Of a DNA stretch of 6,090 nt, positions 4,775-6,090 are shown piece after piece. Source of the DNA: Chloroflexota bacterium (GTDB lineage Bacteria > Chloroflexota > Anaerolineae > Anaerolineales > UBA4823); assembly GCA_030669775.1 (NCBI GenBank), contig DAOVCZ010000123.1, positions 1 through 6,090 on the forward strand. Reading direction: 5' to 3'. Positions within the stretch are counted from its first letter, which is position 1. Every line of letters starts with the position of its first letter. The position numbers were made by a program, and so were the translations under genes. The notes beneath the pieces are model-generated. The model was not told the origin of the DNA. It was given only the letters and a program-made list of their open reading frames with translations, and made no database searches.

Positions 4775-6090
4775 CTACCGAACTTCAGCTTTTAGTTTTT
4801 TGAGGTGCTTCATGACATCATTTTCGCCTCGCCCAAAATAATCATGCAAACGAACATATTCTGTGTAAAGCTGATCGTAGACTTTTTTGTGGGTTAAATT
4901 GGGCCGATAAACTTCATCTCTCAAGTGCGCCATTGCTTTACTTGCATCATAAATAGAATCGTAGCCACCCACATCTTTATCTGCAGCAACAGCTCCAAAC
5001 ATGGCGGAACCAAGTGCAGGTGTTTGCTGCGCGGCTGCAATCTTGATCTCCAGCCCAGTCACATCAGCATAGATCTGCATCAGCAATTTGTTGCGGTCCG
5101 GCAAACCACCTGTTGCCACTATCTCTCTTACGGGGACACCATGCTCATTAAAAGTTTCGATAATGGTTCGAGTGCCATTAGCGGTCGCTTCAATCAGAGC
5201 GCGGTAGATCTCCTCTGGGGTCGTGGTAAGTGTCTGCCCGATCAATAATCCAGTGAGATCGACATCCACCAAAACGCTGCGATTCCCATTCCACCAATCC
5301 AGGGCTAACAATCCACATTCCCCTGGTAACAGATGAGCTGCTTTTTCTTCCAACAAAGTGTGAATATCTACGCCCCTCTCACCTGCTTCCTGCGTGTAGG
5401 CAGCAGGGACGCAATTTTCCACAAACCAGGCAAAATGATCGCCAACACAGGATTGACCCGCCTCGTATCCAAAGAAGCCCGGAATGATTCCATCTTCAAC
5501 ATAACCGCACATACCGGGCACAATTCGCTCCTCATTTCCTAAGACCATGTGGCAGTTGGATGTGCCCATGATGATAACCATCTGGCCGACATCCACGACG
5601 GTAGCTGCAGGCACAGAAACATGAGCGTCTACATTGGCTACTGCTACAGCTGTTCCCTCATTGAGCCCCGTCCAACGAGCTGCCTCTACGGTTAGCGTAC
5701 CAGCTCGATCTCCAAGAGAAGAAATTTCACGGGATAATTTTTCATTTACCAGGTTCTCCATCCTGGGATCGAGCGCTTTAAAAAATTCCTTTGGGGGGTA
5801 ACCATCTTTTTTTGACCAGATCGCTTTGTAGCCTGCTGTGCAGCTATTTCGAGACTCAACTCCTGTTAGCATCCAAATCACCCAGTCTGCAGCTTCGATG
5901 AAACGATCCGTTTCGGCGTAGATCTGGGGTGCTTCATCCAAAATCTGCCAAATTTTTGGGATTAACCATTCAGAGCTGATTTTGCCGCCATAACGATCCA
6001 GGAAAGTGTATCCCCGTTCTCGAGCAATCTCGTTCAGCTGATTGGCTTCTGGCTGAGCGGCATGGTGTTTCCAAAGCTTCACCCAGGCAT
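4775..6090 (-). CDS. araB: Ribulokinase, FGGY family (5' end outside window)
   Basis: The enzyme phosphorylates L-ribulose (and often other ketopentoses) with ATP in the cytoplasm. The visible 437 codons start in mid-gene: reading through the window edge gives Ala-Trp-Val-Lys-Leu-Trp-Lys-His-His, which matches the region near residue 125 of E. coli AraB, so the GTG at 6082 is internal and roughly 125 N-terminal residues are missing. Counting from the codon at 6088, SSEW follows YGGKI (about 34-41), the catalytic-base Asp154 lies in VANVDAHVS, MGTSNCH (174-180) begins the ATP-binding lobe, GFFGYEAGQS (204-213) and LDWWNGNRS (263-271) are ribulokinase signatures, and GGLPDRN (327-333) with ALGSAMFGAVAA closes the nucleotide site. 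The C-terminus is complete, ending at TAG. Ribulokinase is favoured over xylulokinase or glycerol kinase by the DWWNGNR and EAGQS segments. araD follows after 23 bases. Confidence 0.9.
   Translation of the reverse strand, partial: AWVKLWKHHAAQPEANQLNEIARERGYTFLDRYGGKISSEWLIPKIWQILDEAPQIYAETDRFIEAADWVIWMLTGVESRNSCTAGYKAIWSKKDGYPPKEFFKALDPRMENLVNEKLSREISSLGDRAGTLTVEAARWTGLNEGTAVAVANVDAHVSVPAATVVDVGQMVIIMGTSNCHMVLGNEERIVPGMCGYVEDGIIPGFFGYEAGQSCVGDHFAWFVENCVPAAYTQEAGERGVDIHTLLEEKAAHLLPGECGLLALDWWNGNRSVLVDVDLTGLLIGQTLTTTPEEIYRALIEATANGTRTIIETFNEHGVPVREIVATGGLPDRNKLLMQIYADVTGLEIKIAAAQQTPALGSAMFGAVAADKDVGGYDSIYDASKAMAHLRDEVYRPNLTHKKVYDQLYTEYVRLHDYFGRGENDVMKHLKKLKAEVR

Noticed and set aside
6080..6082. 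GTG at 6082 as the araB start
   Set aside because: The frame stays open to the window edge and the residues just before it fit ribulokinase; comparison with E. coli AraB places this point about 125 residues into the protein.

Overview
The window is a single co-directional stretch on the minus strand. It is cut at both ends by the window edges, and I see no RNA genes, insertion sequences, CRISPR arrays or plus-strand genes. In transcription order (high to low coordinates) it holds the 3' three-quarters of an araB-type ribulokinase, an araD-type L-ribulose-5-phosphate 4-epimerase, a uroporphyrinogen-decarboxylase-family (UroD, PF01208/COG0407) methyltransferase-like protein, a small methyltransferase-cognate corrinoid protein, a second and very different UroD-family protein, and the N-terminal part of a lipid-anchored sugar-type ABC substrate-binding protein. 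The first five genes are separated by only 14 to 35 bases and look like one operon. A 168-base gap with no clear terminator or promoter precedes the binding-protein gene.

The likely source is an anaerobic bacterium, probably of the Anaerolineae (Chloroflexota) or a similar lineage. This rests on three things: a lipoprotein with a long Pro-Thr-Glu-Glu-Val repeat linker behind the lipobox (a style common in Chloroflexota binding proteins), a corrinoid methyl-transfer module, and UroD-like proteins of a kind frequent in anaerobic sugar-catabolic clusters. The taxonomic call is an inference from style, not from a marker gene.

How the genes may work together: the binding protein would capture a sugar or sugar derivative, and AraB and AraD would phosphorylate a ketopentose and epimerise it to D-xylulose 5-phosphate. 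The inserted module (UroD-like, corrinoid protein, UroD-like) resembles the substrate:corrinoid methyltransferase systems that demethylate methoxy compounds or methanol. Placed inside a pentose operon, it suggests the transported substrate carries a methyl group, for example an O-methyl or methyl-glycosidic pentose, that is removed through cobalamin chemistry. That is a hypothesis. Neither UroD-like protein has the His-x-Cys...Cys zinc site of MtaA/MtbA/CmuA; both show His-x-Asp at that place. The usual partners (a reductive activator of corrinoid, an MtrH-like or other methyl acceptor enzyme, an AraA-like isomerase, and the transporter ATPase and permease) are not within the window.
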